Program-made: the position numbers and the translations under genes
In this document: positions 30,297 to 30,489 of the stretch, piece by piece
Numbering within the stretch: the stretch's first letter is position 1
Layout of the letters: every line of letters begins with the position of its first letter
Notes under the pieces: generated by a model
Told to the model about the DNA's origin: nothing
Databases searched by the model: none
Seen by the model: the letters and a program-made list of their open reading frames with translations, nothing else
Source of the DNA: a virus
Virus record (IMG/VR): IMGVR_UViG_3300009509_000075
Location: 1 to 30,489 of that record
Length of the DNA: 30,489 nucleotides
Strand: one strand, 5' to 3'

Positions 30297-30489
30297 TTGT
30301 TAACCTTCCTGCGATTTGGATAACGTACTGTGGTTGGAACCTCGTCCACTCCCTTATACGCTCCCCCCTGTACGCGCATTTAATATATCTCTTTAGGGTT
30401 CTTTTGGCATGCGCCGTCAGGATGGCGCGGTGGGCCGGTCCCCGCCGTCGTTTGGGGGGTTGGGTTTGGGCCGGGCGCTGCGGGGGGCC
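30271..30489 (-). CDS. 3' end of a basic hypothetical protein
   Basis: A frame open from the right edge ends at TAA 30273-30271, overlapping the HTH gene start by 26 bases. The 72 visible residues are basic, starting with a Pro/Arg-rich segment and continuing AILTAHAKRTLKRYIKCAYRG and REWTRFQPQYVIQIAGRL, ending GKDCEEE. The start lies outside the window. The Pro-rich first part coincides with a G-quadruplex-like sequence, so its coding status is less sure than that of the rest. Confidence 0.5.
   Translation of the reverse strand, partial: GPPQRPAQTQPPKRRRGPAHRAILTAHAKRTLKRYIKCAYRGERIREWTRFQPQYVIQIAGRLTNGKDCEEE
30454..30487 (+). other. Five-run G-quadruplex motif
   Basis: G-runs of 6, 3, 3, 3 and 6 are separated by loops TT, TTT, CC and CGCTGC, a canonical quadruplex pattern on the strand opposite the genes. 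It lies at the right edge, where composition is far more G-rich than elsewhere in the window. It could be functional or reflect codon content of the overlapping Pro/Arg-rich frame. Confidence 0.4.

Noticed and set aside
1-30489. tRNA genes, CRISPR arrays, insertion sequences or integration sites
   Set aside because: I saw no cloverleaf with a conserved TTCRA-type loop, no regularly spaced repeats and no transposase or integrase motifs; a computed scan could still find a tRNA.

Overview
The window reads as the late, virion-structure region of a double-stranded DNA tailed phage or prophage (Caudoviricetes). All supportable genes lie on the minus strand, so transcription runs from high to low coordinates. 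They are packed with 1-, 4- or about 11-base stop/start overlaps or gaps of under 75 bases, and canonical AGGAGG-type ribosome binding sites point to a bacterial host. The large terminase, a Mu gp29-like portal and a Mu gpF-like head protein mark a Mu-type head. A tail-tube protein, a frameshifted tail assembly chaperone and a 731-residue tape measure, with no sheath gene, point to a long non-contractile tail (siphovirus morphology). The host cannot be named. No integrase, replication gene, tRNA, CRISPR or insertion sequence is visible.

Layout in transcription order: (1) 30489-28379, an opening cluster: the 3' end of a basic protein, a helix-turn-helix protein that may be the small terminase, and several small genes. 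It includes a stretch where a membrane-protein ORF overlaps two other reading frames, and two genes under 60 codons. (2) 28388-19918, a beta-rich appendage block: beta-helix, LamG-like and repeat-containing proteins, smaller structural proteins and a membrane-anchored coiled-coil protein. (3) 19931-12833, packaging and head: terminase large subunit, portal, a possible 39-aa ORF, MuF-like protein, protease-scaffold with an internal scaffold start, probable decoration protein, major capsid protein. (4) 12823-7541, connector and tail: gp36-like adaptor, tail completion, tail terminator, a PGG-motif structural protein, tail tube, chaperone pair G/GT, tape measure. (5) 7541-1662, tail tip and fibres, ending in a double-membrane-segment protein. 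(6) A strong intrinsic terminator at 1531-1570, a GC-rich structured leader, then a second minus-strand cluster (80 aa, 105 aa and a Cys-rich protein running off the left edge).

The genes form one assembly line. Terminase and portal package DNA into a capsid built by scaffold/protease, major capsid and decoration proteins. Connector proteins join a tail whose length is set by the tape measure and chaperones. Two groups of beta-rich proteins, one before the terminase and one after the tape measure, probably supply receptor-binding appendages. No endolysin is recognisable; four small membrane proteins are the only candidates for a lysis role.

The most striking whole-window signal is near-absence of GATC: 7 sites counted by eye in 30.5 kb, none between 6906 and 25854, where roughly 119 would be expected by chance. 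This suggests escape from a GATC-directed restriction system.
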